From LSCE01 sp050485425 (lineage in GTDB: Bacteria > Pseudomonadota > Gammaproteobacteria > Nitrococcales > Aquisalimonadaceae), in NCBI GenBank assembly GCA_050485425.1, contig JBJHBJ010000016.1, positions 1 through 64,000 of the forward strand: a stretch of 64,000 bases of DNA, read 5' to 3'. Shown piece after piece: positions 16,896-25,099 of this stretch. The notes under the pieces were generated by a model. It saw nothing but the letters and a program-made list of their open reading frames with translations. It was not told where the DNA came from and searched no databases. How positions within the stretch are numbered: the stretch's first letter is position 1; every line of letters starts with the position of its first letter. Position numbers and translations under genes: made by a program.

Positions 16896-19010
16896 ATGCG
16901 AGCACGCACGTGGATCAACCTGGCGTTCGCCGCATTGGCGGCAGCCCTTTTCCTGGTGTTGCTGCTGTCAGTGCGGACCGCCGGAACGGGCACGCAAGCC
17001 ACCGGCGTCATTCTATCGCTCGCCGGCCCGGCCATCATGCTGCTGGTGGGCGCCGCCTGGTGGCTGGTCGTGCGGTGGATGCTCCATCCGGCACGCAAAC
17101 TGAACCGGGGTATCCGTGCCCTGCTGGAGTCCCGGTCAGCGGAGCAGAGCCTGCCGCTGCCTCGCACCCACGCACTGGGCCAGCTTCCCGATTCCATCGA
17201 AGCGCTGGCGGACATGCTGCGCACCACCCGTCGGGAAATCCGCAAGGCCATGCAGTCTGCCACAGCGCAGGTCGAGGAGCAGAAGACCTGGCTGGAGGTG
17301 ATTCTGCAGGGGCTGTCCGAGGGCGTGCTGGTATGCAACCGCCAACACCAGGTCATGCTCTACAATCAGTCGGCGGTTTCCATACTCGGCCTTCCGGAGG
17401 CGCTGGGGCTGGGCAGGCCGCTGTTCAACGTGCTCTCCAAGGCGCCGGTCCAGCATACGCTGGAGCGGCTTGAGCGCCGCCACCGGGCGGACACCGATGC
17501 CCCCAACGAGCTCACCGCGCCGTTCGTATGCACCAGTGTCGATGCCAGGCACATGCTGCACGGACGCATGGCACTGATCCAGGACCCCGAGGGCGCGGTG
17601 ACCGGCTACCTCATCACGCTGGTGGATATTTCCGCCGATGTGGCGCTGCTGGCCAAGGGCGACGCCGTGCGGCGCGCCCTGACGCGCGACCTCCGCGGCG
17701 TGGTGGGTAACCTGCGCGCCGCCGCGGAGACGGTGGCCACGCATCCGGACATGTCGGCAGAGGAACGCCGCTCGTTCGACCGGGTGATCCTCAGCGAGAG
17801 CGAGACCCTCAGCGAACGGCTCAACACCCTGGCCCGCGAAATCCACGGCCATCTGCTGGGCCGATGGCCAATGGCCGACATCCTGGTCTCCGACCTGGTG
17901 AACTGCCTGCAGACGCACATGCAGGAACGGCCGGACATCAGGCTGACGCTGATCGGCCAGCCGCTCTGGCTGCATGGTGACAGCCTCTCCCTGATGCTGG
18001 CCCTGGACTGCCTGCTCCGTCACCTGCAACAGGAAACGGGGGCAGGCGAGTTTGACATCGAATCCATGCTGGGGGACCGCCACGTCTACCTGGACATACT
18101 CTGGCAAGGTGAGCCGGTATCAACCAGCCGGCTGGAGGAGTGGCTGGATGCGCCCTGCAGCAGTGAGGCGGGCGACCAGCGTCTGCGCGAAGTGCTGGAG
18201 CGGCATGACTGCGAGCCCTGGAGCCAGAACGGCCGGCGCGAGGGCCAGTCTCTGTTGCGGCTTCCCCTGCTGGCGCCCTCGCGGCCGCAGTTCCTGCCGG
18301 AACAGGAGCGACTCCCGGCACGCCCGGAATTCTACGACTTCGGCCTGATGCGCGAGCATGAAGGCAGCGAGGAACTTGCCTCCACGCCGCTGAACGACCT
18401 GAATTTCATCGTCTTCGATTGCGAAATGACCGGGCTGGACCCCTCCGGCGGAGACGAGATCATTTCCATAGCCGGGGTCCGGGTGGTCAAGCGGCGCGTC
18501 CTCACCGGCGAAACCTTCGAACGCCTGGTGAACCCTGGCCGCAGCATTCCGGAAGCCTCCATCCGTTTCCACGGCATACACGGGGACATGGTGCGGGACA
18601 AGCCCTCCATCCAGGTCGTGCTGCCACAGTTCAAGGCCTTTGTCGGGGACGCCGTGATGGTCGCCCACAACGCCGCCTTCGACATGAAGTTCATCAGCCT
18701 CAAGGAAGGGGAGTGCGGGATACGCTTCGACAACCCGCTGCTGGACACGTTGCTGCTCTCATCCATGCTGGACGAGGACGAGGAAGACCACTCGCTGGAT
18801 GCCCTTTGCGACCGCTACGGCATCACCATCACCGGCCGCCATACTGCCATGGGCGACACCATGGCGACCGCGGAGCTGCTGGTGCGCCTGATGGACCGGC
18901 TTGAAGCACAGGGGCTGACCACACTGGGTGAAGTCATGAAGGCCTCGAGCATGGCAGCACAGCTTCGGCATCGCTCCGCCGTGCTGAGTCACGCCGGCAA
19001 TGGCCGCTAA
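16896..19010 (+). CDS. Membrane sensor with PAS and degenerate kinase core fused to a DnaQ-like 3'-5' exonuclease
   Basis: Fusion protein of 704 aa. Two membrane helices (about 8-27 and 37-60) are followed by a HAMP-like linker, a PAS-like domain (about 130-250) and a region laid out like a histidine kinase (about 255-460). The H-box position reads ALTRDLRGVVGNLRAAAET and has no His, and no clear ATP-lid glycines are visible, so kinase activity is doubtful. The C-terminal domain (about 500-680) is a complete DEDDh exonuclease: D508 and E510 in FDCEMTGLD, D596 in HNAAFD, H649 and D654 in RHTAMGDT. The active domain would face the cytoplasm at the membrane. Exonuclease genes occur next to DUF294/permease genes elsewhere; the direct fusion to a sensor is the odd feature. 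Confidence 0.85.
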   Translation: MRARTWINLAFAALAAALFLVLLLSVRTAGTGTQATGVILSLAGPAIMLLVGAAWWLVVRWMLHPARKLNRGIRALLESRSAEQSLPLPRTHALGQLPDSIEALADMLRTTRREIRKAMQSATAQVEEQKTWLEVILQGLSEGVLVCNRQHQVMLYNQSAVSILGLPEALGLGRPLFNVLSKAPVQHTLERLERRHRADTDAPNELTAPFVCTSVDARHMLHGRMALIQDPEGAVTGYLITLVDISADVALLAKGDAVRRALTRDLRGVVGNLRAAAETVATHPDMSAEERRSFDRVILSESETLSERLNTLAREIHGHLLGRWPMADILVSDLVNCLQTHMQERPDIRLTLIGQPLWLHGDSLSLMLALDCLLRHLQQETGAGEFDIESMLGDRHVYLDILWQGEPVSTSRLEEWLDAPCSSEAGDQRLREVLERHDCEPWSQNGRREGQSLLRLPLLAPSRPQFLPEQERLPARPEFYDFGLMREHEGSEELASTPLNDLNFIVFDCEMTGLDPSGGDEIISIAGVRVVKRRVLTGETFERLVNPGRSIPEASIRFHGIHGDMVRDKPSIQVVLPQFKAFVGDAVMVAHNAAFDMKFISLKEGECGIRFDNPLLDTLLLSSMLDEDEEDHSLDALCDRYGITITGRHTAMGDTMATAELLVRLMDRLEAQGLTTLGEVMKASSMAAQLRHRSAVLSHAGNGR

Positions 19011-19037
19011 GCCCTCCGCACAAGACCACCCGCGGTG

Positions 19038-19211
19038 CTACGCGAGTCGCCTGGCGGTCTGCCACAGGCGCTCCAGCAGGGCGCCGAGGCGGTGGGAAAG
19101 AGCAGGACGTATCGTTCGCATGCGAACTGCGTGACGCATCGGCCGCACCGATCCCACCTGCGCCCATGCCAGGTGGTCCTGAAAGGCCTCTTGAGAGTCC
19201 TGGGGGAACAT
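19038..19211 (-). CDS. Possible small gene with its own promoter, unknown product
   Basis: Candidate 57-aa protein starting MFPQDSQEAFQDHLAWAQVG and ending in a basic, Leu/Arg-rich helix (ALLERLWQTARRLA). GGAG lies 6 bases before the ATG at 19211, and a sigma-70-like promoter (TTGTTG, 18 bp, TATATT on the minus strand) is placed 20-30 bp further upstream inside a perfect inverted repeat. I recognise no family. The ordered promoter, ribosome site and start are the only evidence; a chance frame remains possible at this GC content. Confidence 0.35.
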   Translation of the reverse strand: MFPQDSQEAFQDHLAWAQVGSVRPMRHAVRMRTIRPALSHRLGALLERLWQTARRLA

Positions 19212-19229
19212 AAGAAGCTCCGAAGCGAA

Positions 19230-19271
19230 TTGTTGCGATGCAATATAGCAAATTATGACGCATCGCAACAA
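19230..19271 (-). promoter_or_regulatory. Promoter flanked by a perfect 12-bp inverted repeat
   Basis: Arms TTGTTGCGATGC (19230-19241) and GCATCGCAACAA (19260-19271) are perfectly complementary around an 18-bp AT-rich spacer. Read on the minus strand, the outer arm provides TTGTTG as -35 and TATATT overlaps the inner end as -10. The geometry suggests a repressible promoter for the small minus-strand frame. Confidence 0.5.
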
Positions 19272-19290
19272 GACACTGACGGTACCACCC

Positions 19291-19770
19291 TCAGGACTCT
19301 CCCTGCCCCTCCTGCCCCTCATTCCGGACAGTGAACGACAGTTCACTGGACAGCATGCTGCTGACACCGTTGGTATCGGTCACGCGCACCGCCACGAAGT
19401 ACCGTCCTTCGGCGAGCCGGCCGAACTCGTAACAGTGACAGCTATTGGCGGCCATGCTCACTGATTCGCTGTAGTCCCCACTTTCGTTACCGAAAAGGAC
19501 CTCATACTGATCGATCTCGCTGAGGCTGATCGGCGAGCCATCGGTTCTGGAATCCGGCGGCGTCCATGAGAGCGTGATCTCTTCCCCTTGCGGGATCACG
19601 CCCTGATCCACCGAACCGCTATCGCTGTTGCTGTTACCTCCCGAACCCTGACCGTTGCTTCCGGAGTCGCTGATGCAGCCGGAGAGCAGGAACGCGGCTG
19701 CCACGGACAGCAGACAAATACGTACACCCTTGCAGACAAGGGCTTTTTCTCTTGCAGACTTCTGGGTCAT
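19291..19770 (-). CDS. Lipoprotein with a fibronectin type III-like domain
   Basis: Predicted lipoprotein of 159 aa. The signal peptide ends in the lipobox LLSGC, with the acylated Cys at about residue 29. A Gly/Ser/Asn linker (about 30-60) leads to one beta-sandwich domain of fibronectin type III character: ITLSWTPPDS, IDQYEVLFG, then GRYFVAVRVTDTNG. Such modules bind other proteins or glycans; the partner here is unknown. The start at 19770 (MTQKSAREKA) is picked because it places the signal peptide properly; the frame is open further upstream. No neighbour is in operon with it. Confidence 0.75.
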   Translation of the reverse strand: MTQKSAREKALVCKGVRICLLSVAAAFLLSGCISDSGSNGQGSGGNSNSDSGSVDQGVIPQGEEITLSWTPPDSRTDGSPISLSEIDQYEVLFGNESGDYSESVSMAANSCHCYEFGRLAEGRYFVAVRVTDTNGVSSMLSSELSFTVRNEGQEGQGES

Positions 19771-20257
19771 CAGATTATCACTCGGCTTCCGGCGGCCGAA
19801 CGGAACCCGGCGGCAGACCTGACGCCTGCCGCCGTAATGGCATGATTCCGTTGGCAATGGATCCCCCCGACCGCAGTAAGGAACTGCGAGCGGACTCGCT
19901 AACTCACTCTTTCGTTGTGGCGCCAAGTGCCTGGCGCAACCAATAACGTGCAAACTTCTTGCCAGTGAAATATTTTTCTTTATAAACAACTAGCTGAACA
20001 CGTCTTTGAATGACGCGTCACTCAAACGAATCGTCTCTGATTGACGACTATCGAATTTCTTATACTGAGAAACAGTTCACGAAAATCGCTCTTGAAATTT
20101 CTACACATCGCATCCTGACTGGCCTTTCGCCAGGCGAAAAACTGTCGCAACACGACAACATCCAGGGGAGGCGTTGGAGCTGCGCGGTCGTCTATGCTTT
20201 GATCATCCGTCAGCGCCTGTATTGATCAGCGCTTCCTTGCCAACCTCCGGAGAGACC
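19771..20257. other. 487-bp AT-rich gap between divergent lipoprotein and reductase genes
   Basis: No convincing gene. The stretch 19960-20130 is clearly more AT-rich than its surroundings and should hold promoters for both sides. One plus-strand pair, TTGACG and TATACT near 20040-20066, is spaced by only 14 bp and so is a poor sigma-70 match. A CTGGC/GCCAG hairpin lies near 20118-20133. The segment at 20224-20235 contains the GATCAGCGCTTCC motif seen elsewhere in the window. Confidence 0.5.
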
Positions 20258-21253
20258 ATGTCAATCATTCGTACCCGTTATCAGCATCGCGGGCCGGTGC
20301 CGCACGAGCTTGTCGACGTTGTAGAACAGGAAAAACCCGTCCTGAGCGGGGAGGAAGTGCTGCTGGAGGTGCTGTCCGCTCCGATCAACCCCTCCGACCT
20401 GCTGACGCTGACCGGCGATTACGGCATTCTCCCGCCCCTGCCGTCCTTTCCCGGCAATGAAGGCGTCGGTCGCGTAGCGGAACTGGGACCGGACGCCGGA
20501 CGCGTGGAGACAGGCCAGGTCGTGCTGCTGCCGGTGGGTATCGGCACCTGGTCCAGCCACGTGGTGGCAAAAGCCTCCAGGCTGGTGCCGCTGCCCGGCA
20601 ATGCTGACCCGCAGCAGCTTTCGATGATCACGGTCAACCCACCAACCGCCTCGCTACTGCTCAGCGAGTTCGTGAACCTGGAGCCCGGCGACTGGGTGAT
20701 CCAGAACGCCGCCAATTCCGGCGTCGGCGGATACCTGATCCAACTGGCCGGGAAACGCGGTTTGCGGACGGTCAATGTGGTGCGGCGGGAGGACGTGTCG
20801 CCGGACCTGAAAGCGCTGGGCGCCGACGTGGTTGTCATGGACGGAGACGACCTCGCAGACCGGGTTCGCGAGGCGACCGGCGGTGCATCGATCAGACTGG
20901 CTATCGACGCGGTCGGCGGACCTGCCACCGATCATCTGGCCGATTGCCTGGCGGAAGGGGGCGTGCTGGTGAACTACGGGCTGATGAGCGGAGAGCCTTG
21001 CCAGATCTCGCCGAAATCCCTCGTGTTCCGGGACATCAGCGTCCGTGGCTTCTGGCTGGCAAAATGGTTCCGGGAAGCAAGCAGGGAACGGCAGACCGCG
21101 CTCTACGGCGACCTGACCGCCATGATCGCGCGCGGGGAACTCAAGGCGCGCGTGGACAGCACCTACGACGTCAGGGAGATCCGGGAGGCACTGAAAGCCG
21201 CCGCTGCCGGGGGGCGTGCCGGCAAGGTTCTGATCACCCCGAAGCACGGCTGA
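20258..21253 (+). CDS. MDR-family 2-enoyl thioester reductase-like protein (MECR type)
   Basis: Medium-chain dehydrogenase/reductase of 331 aa without zinc ligands. The segment INPSDLLTLTGDYGILPPLP holds Tyr55, which aligns with the catalytic Tyr of mitochondrial enoyl-thioester reductases; the NADP-binding motif is NSGVGGYLIQLAGKRGLRTV (about 156-175). The predicted reaction is NADPH-dependent reduction of a trans-2-enoyl-CoA or -ACP. GGAGAG precedes the ATG at 20258; an earlier in-frame start at 20174 lacks a site. It is monocistronic, with a strong terminator after it. A quinone-oxidoreductase-like role is the alternative. Confidence 0.85.
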   Translation: MSIIRTRYQHRGPVPHELVDVVEQEKPVLSGEEVLLEVLSAPINPSDLLTLTGDYGILPPLPSFPGNEGVGRVAELGPDAGRVETGQVVLLPVGIGTWSSHVVAKASRLVPLPGNADPQQLSMITVNPPTASLLLSEFVNLEPGDWVIQNAANSGVGGYLIQLAGKRGLRTVNVVRREDVSPDLKALGADVVVMDGDDLADRVREATGGASIRLAIDAVGGPATDHLADCLAEGGVLVNYGLMSGEPCQISPKSLVFRDISVRGFWLAKWFREASRERQTALYGDLTAMIARGELKARVDSTYDVREIREALKAAAAGGRAGKVLITPKHG

Positions 21254-21312
21254 CCCGGCTACCGGCCGGCTCCGGAGCGACTCTCCGGCGTGGCTTCGAT
21301 GACCGGACAAAG

Positions 21313-21340
21313 AAAAAGGGCGCCGCATGGCGCCCTTTTT
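21313..21340. terminator. Bidirectional intrinsic terminator
   Basis: AAAAAGGGCGCC - GCAT - GGCGCCCTTTTT: a perfect 12-bp stem including the A/T runs. It serves the reductase gene on the plus strand and amtB on the minus strand, which converge here. Confidence 0.92.
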
Positions 21341-21362
21341 CCGGTGATTCGACCAGCGTCGC

Positions 21363-22613
21363 CTATTTGCTGCTCTTGCCGTCGAACTCGGGGTAGGCCT
21401 CCATGCCGCACTCGGTGATATCCAGGCCTTCGGCTTCCTCTTCCTCGGTCACGCGGATACCCATGACCGCCTTGAGGATGGCCCAGACGATCAGGCTGGC
21501 GATGAACACCCACAGGAAGATGGCGATCAGGCCGACGATCTGCCCGCCGAAGCTGGCATCGCCATTCCACAGCAGCACCGCCAGCACGCCCCAGATACCG
21601 CAGGTACCGTGCACGGAGATGGCACCGACCGGGTCGTCGATCTTCAGCTTGTCCAAGCCCAGGATGGAGAACACCACGATCACGCCGCCCAGCGCGCCGA
21701 TGATGCAGGCCAGCAGGTTGGAGGGCACGTCGGGGCCGGCGGTGATCGACACCAGCCCGGCCAGTGCGCCGTTCAGGATCATGGTCAGGTCGGCCTTGCC
21801 GAACATGGCACGGGAAACCAGCATGGCGGCAACCAGGCCACTGGCGGCGGCCATGTTGGTGTTGGTGAACACCAGGGCCACGGCGTTGGCGGACTCGATG
21901 TCCGACACCTTCAGTTCGGAGCCGCCGTTGAAGCCGAACCAGCCCAGCCAGAGGATGAAGGTTCCCAGCGTGGCCAGCGGCAGGTTGGCGCCGGGAATGG
22001 CGCGCACTTCGCCGTTCGGGCCGTATTTGCCCTTACGTGCCCCCAGCAGGATCACACCGGCCAGGGCGGCGGCGGCACCGGCCATGTGGACGATGCCGGA
22101 ACCGGCATAGTCGGAATAGCCCAGGCCGTCCAGCCAGCCTTCGCCCCAGGTCCAGTAACCCTGCACCGGGTAGATGATGCCGGTCATGACCACGGCGAAG
22201 ACCAGGAAGCTCCACAGTTTCATACGTTCGGCCACGGCACCGGAGACGATGGACATGGCGGTGGCCACGAACACCACCTGGAAGAAGAAATCGGAGGTGT
22301 TGGAGTAGTAGATGTCACCGCCGCTTCCGACGACGTCGGCAACCGAGTTATCGGCGTCCAGACCGAAGCCCAGGCCCGGGAACACGCCGCTGGCACTGCC
22401 GCCGTACATGATCTGGTACCCGATGAACAGGTACATGATGCAGGCGATGGAATACAGGGCGACGTTCTTGGTGAGGATCTCGGTCGTGTTCTTGGAACGC
22501 ACCAGACCGGATTCCAGCATCGTGAAACCGGCAGCCATCCACATGACCAGCGCACCGGATATCAGGAAGTAGAATGTATCCAGCGCGTACGCGAGTTCAA
22601 TAACTTCGTTCAT
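21363..22613 (-). CDS. amtB: Ammonium transporter
   Basis: Amt/Rh-family channel of 416 aa with about 11 membrane helices. The family Asp and first pore His lie in DYAGSGIVHMAGAAAAL, and the second pore His in SVHGTCGIWGVLA. It moves ammonium/ammonia across the inner membrane when nitrogen is scarce. The first helix is already part of the channel fold and no clear cleavable signal is seen. It lies 37 bp downstream of glnK in the usual glnK-amtB operon, so GlnK should block the channel under nitrogen sufficiency and NtrC should control expression through the sites at 23134-23260. Confidence 0.96.
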   Translation of the reverse strand: MNEVIELAYALDTFYFLISGALVMWMAAGFTMLESGLVRSKNTTEILTKNVALYSIACIMYLFIGYQIMYGGSASGVFPGLGFGLDADNSVADVVGSGGDIYYSNTSDFFFQVVFVATAMSIVSGAVAERMKLWSFLVFAVVMTGIIYPVQGYWTWGEGWLDGLGYSDYAGSGIVHMAGAAAALAGVILLGARKGKYGPNGEVRAIPGANLPLATLGTFILWLGWFGFNGGSELKVSDIESANAVALVFTNTNMAAASGLVAAMLVSRAMFGKADLTMILNGALAGLVSITAGPDVPSNLLACIIGALGGVIVVFSILGLDKLKIDDPVGAISVHGTCGIWGVLAVLLWNGDASFGGQIVGLIAIFLWVFIASLIVWAILKAVMGIRVTEEEEAEGLDITECGMEAYPEFDGKSSK

Positions 22614-22650
22614 GATTATCTTTCCTCTCAGAGAGCTCTGGAGACGCGAT

Positions 22651-22989
22651 TTAGAGGGCGTCCTTGTCGGTTTCGCCGGTTCTGATGCGGATAGCCTTCT
22701 CCAGCTCGAAGACGAAAATCTTGCCGTCGCCGATCTTGCCGGTATTGGCCGCCTTCGTGATGGCCTCGATGGTGCGATCCATCAGGTCTTCCGTGATGGC
22801 CACCTCGATTTTCACTTTCGGCAGGAAATCAACGACATACTCCGCCCCACGGTACAGTTCCGTGTGACCTTTCTGCCGCCCGAAGCCCTTCACCTCCGTC
22901 ACGGTGATGCCCTGCACACCGATCTCGGAGAGGGCTTCACGCACGTCGTCCAGCTTGAACGGCTTGATGATCGCGGTGATCAGTTTCAT
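22651..22989 (-). CDS. glnK: PII nitrogen regulatory protein
   Basis: PII signal protein of exactly 112 aa. The T-loop TELYRGAEYVVDF carries the uridylylation site Tyr51; the ATP/2-oxoglutarate-binding segments TEVKGFGRQKGH and GKIGDGKIFV are complete. It reports 2-oxoglutarate and ATP/ADP state to AmtB and to the Ntr system. The start is MKLITAIIKPF at 22989, with AGGGAG upstream; the frame is open further but has no support. The gene leads the glnK-amtB operon, and a sigma-54 promoter and two NtrC sites lie upstream. Confidence 0.96.
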   Translation of the reverse strand: MKLITAIIKPFKLDDVREALSEIGVQGITVTEVKGFGRQKGHTELYRGAEYVVDFLPKVKIEVAITEDLMDRTIEAITKAANTGKIGDGKIFVFELEKAIRIRTGETDKDAL

Positions 22990-23133
22990 AGCCCGGTTAC
23001 TCCCTGATACGCTGGCCCATGGCAGGGCCTCGATTCTAAGGATCGTCACGCCCGGGCATGTGCCCCGGCGTCCGTCGACAGTCGTTGTGTGATGCGAAAC
23101 GTGTTGCTCCCGCACCCGACTCACGGCTGAGAG

Positions 23134-23149
23134 AGCATTTCCCGTGCCA
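23134..23149 (-). promoter_or_regulatory. Sigma-54 promoter for glnK-amtB
   Basis: On the minus strand TGGCAC-GGGAA-ATGCT matches the -24/-12 consensus TGGCAC-N5-TTGCT with one change and keeps the GG and GC elements. It is about 145 bp upstream of the glnK start. Confidence 0.8.
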
Positions 23150-23225
23150 TGTGTTGTGAAGTGGCGTGAAAGCTGGTGTTATTGGCGACAGAGGCCATAA
23201 TCAGGCGTTTTCCCGAACCGTGATC

Positions 23226-23240
23226 GCACCAAATCGGTGC
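23226..23240. promoter_or_regulatory. NtrC-binding site 1
   Basis: GCACC-AAATC-GGTGC is a perfect inverted repeat matching the NtrC enhancer consensus. It lies about 75-90 bp upstream of the sigma-54 promoter. Confidence 0.85.
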
Positions 23241-23245
23241 ATTTC

Positions 23246-23260
23246 GCACCAGAACAGTGC
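23246..23260. promoter_or_regulatory. NtrC-binding site 2
   Basis: GCACC-AGAAC-AGTGC is a near-perfect second site. Its centre is 20 bp (two helical turns) from site 1, the spacing expected for cooperative binding of two dimers. Confidence 0.8.
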
Positions 23261-23293
23261 TTTCGCCGGGATTGAGAGACAGAGGAGTGCACC

Positions 23294-23548
23294 ATGCTGG
23301 ACCCGAAATCACTCGACGAGATGGCCAGGCGCTTCAGCGAGAACCTGCCGGGCGGTGTTCGCGAGTTTCAGCAGGAAGTGGAAAAGAACATGCGCACGGC
23401 GCTGCAATCCACCTTCAACCGCCTGGATCTGGTGACGCGGGAGGAATTCGACGCCCAGGCCAAGGTGCTGGCACGCACCCGCGCCCAACTGGAAGCCATG
23501 GAGGAACGCGTTGCCGCGTTGGAAGCGGCGGCGCGCGAACAGAACTGA
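23294..23548 (+). CDS. ubiK: Ubiquinone biosynthesis accessory factor (BMFP protein)
   Basis: Small protein of 84 aa in the UbiK/YqiC (BMFP) family. The N-terminal half is amphipathic (LDEMARRFSENLPGGVREF) and the C-terminal half is a coiled coil (about 50-82) that drives trimer formation. In E. coli UbiK supports ubiquinone synthesis with UbiJ. GAGG lies before the ATG. It is divergent from glnK, so its promoter must lie in or beside the NtrC region, and it is followed 48 bp later by comM. Confidence 0.9.
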   Translation: MLDPKSLDEMARRFSENLPGGVREFQQEVEKNMRTALQSTFNRLDLVTREEFDAQAKVLARTRAQLEAMEERVAALEAAAREQN

Positions 23549-23596
23549 ACCCCGGCCGCCCGCGGCCGTTCGAAACGATTGTCCAGGGAAGGGCAC

Positions 23597-25099
23597 ATGA
23601 CACTAGCAGTCGCATACGGCCGTTCCGGCCTCGGGGTGGACGCCCCGCTGATCAGTGTGGAAATTCATCTCGGCAACGGCCTTCCGGCGTTCAACATGGT
23701 CGGCCTGCCGGAAACAGCCGTCCGCGAGAGTCGCGACCGTGTGCGCAGCGCCATCCAGAACAGCGGCTTCGAGTTTCCCGCCCGGCGCATCACGGTCAAC
23801 CTGGCACCGGCCGACCTGCCCAAGGACGGCGCCCGCTTCGATCTGCCGATCGCCGTCGGCATCCTGGCCGCATCCGGCCAGATTCCCCTGGAGACGCTGG
23901 AGCGGCATGAATTCGCCGGCGAACTGGCGCTGACCGGTGCCTTGCGACCGGTACCGGGGCTGTTGCCCTTCGCGCTGCAGACGCGCCGCGCCGACCGCAA
24001 GTTCATCTGCCCCTCGGCCAACGCCGGCGAGGCCGGTCTGGTGCATCCGTTGGGCTGTTTTGGTGCAGACCACCTGCTGGCCGTCTGCAACCACCTGAGC
24101 AAACGGGAACCCCTCGCCGCGGTGGAACAGCAGCCAAGAGGCGAAGCCGCCACCTGTGACGGTCCCGACCTCGCCGACGTAAAAGGCCAGGCCACCGCCC
24201 GGCGGGCGCTGGAGATTGCCGCGGCCGGCGGGCTGTCGTTGCTGCTGGTCGGCCCACCGGGCACGGGCAAGAGCATGCTGGCGTCGCGCCTGCCGGGCAT
24301 TCTGCCTCCGATGTCGGAAGAGGAATGCCTCGAATCCGCCGCCGTCCGCTCCCTGGCCAGCCAGGGCTTCGACCCGGCGGACTGGGGACGACGCCCGTTC
24401 CGGGCGCCGCATCACTCGGCATCGCACGTCGCGCTGGCCGGCGGCGGGGGCCGTCCCCGGCCTGGGGAGATCTCGCTGGCCCATGCCGGCGTCCTGTTCC
24501 TGGACGAACTGCCGGAATTCAGCCGGCAGAGTCTGGAAATCCTGCGGGAGCCGCTGGAGACCGGCACCATTACCATCTCCCGCGCCGCGGCCCAGGTCGA
24601 GTATCCGGCGCGGTTCCAGTTGCTCGCGGCAATGAACCCCTGCCCCTGCGGCCACCTGGGGGACCCGGTCACGCCCTGCATCTGCAGCCCGGACCAGATC
24701 AGCCGCTACCGTTCGAAACTCTCCGGCCCGCTGCTGGACAGAATCGATCTCAAGGTCGAGGTACCGCGGATCAGTCCCGAGGAGCTGCAGGGCGCAGCGC
24801 CGGGCGAGAGCTCAGCGAGCGTCCGGAAGCGTGTGACGGAGGCCAGGAACCGGCGGATGCAGCGCTCGGGCGTGGCCGCAGCGGCGCTGCAGGCACGCGC
24901 CCTGGAAGCCTGCTGCGAGCTGGGAACCGCCGAGCAGCGGTTTCTGGCCACCGCGCTGGAGCAACTCGGCCTGTCGGCCAGGGCCTACCACCGAACGCTG
25001 CGCGTGGCACTGACCATCGCCGACCTTGCCGGGGAGGACCGCGTCCGCGTGCAGCACCTGTCGGAAGCCCTCGGGCTGCGGCGCGCGCTCGATTGCTGA
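23597..25099 (+). CDS. comM: YifB/ComM family Mg-chelatase-like AAA+ ATPase
   Basis: AAA+ protein of 500 aa. The N-terminal ChlI-like domain fills about 1-170; Walker A is GPPGTGKSMLA (about 219-229), Walker B-type LFLDELPEF (about 301-309); the Cys-rich segment NPCPCGHLGDPVTPCICSP and the arginine region LSGPLLDRIDL follow. ComM is a hexameric helicase that helps branch migration during natural transformation in related bacteria. The ATG at 23597 is chosen with GGGAAGGG before it. Its TGA directly abuts the stop of the opposing gene. Confidence 0.93.
   Translation: MTLAVAYGRSGLGVDAPLISVEIHLGNGLPAFNMVGLPETAVRESRDRVRSAIQNSGFEFPARRITVNLAPADLPKDGARFDLPIAVGILAASGQIPLETLERHEFAGELALTGALRPVPGLLPFALQTRRADRKFICPSANAGEAGLVHPLGCFGADHLLAVCNHLSKREPLAAVEQQPRGEAATCDGPDLADVKGQATARRALEIAAAGGLSLLLVGPPGTGKSMLASRLPGILPPMSEEECLESAAVRSLASQGFDPADWGRRPFRAPHHSASHVALAGGGGRPRPGEISLAHAGVLFLDELPEFSRQSLEILREPLETGTITISRAAAQVEYPARFQLLAAMNPCPCGHLGDPVTPCICSPDQISRYRSKLSGPLLDRIDLKVEVPRISPEELQGAAPGESSASVRKRVTEARNRRMQRSGVAAAALQARALEACCELGTAEQRFLATALEQLGLSARAYHRTLRVALTIADLAGEDRVRVQHLSEALGLRRALDC

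Noticed and set aside
20040..20066. TTGACG...TATACT as a promoter for the reductase gene
   Set aside because: Spacing is 14 bp, too short for a normal sigma-70 promoter; only mentioned in the gap description.
20010..20225. 71-codon frame in the AT-rich gap before the reductase gene
   Set aside because: No ribosome site, no family pattern, and it overlaps the likely promoter area.
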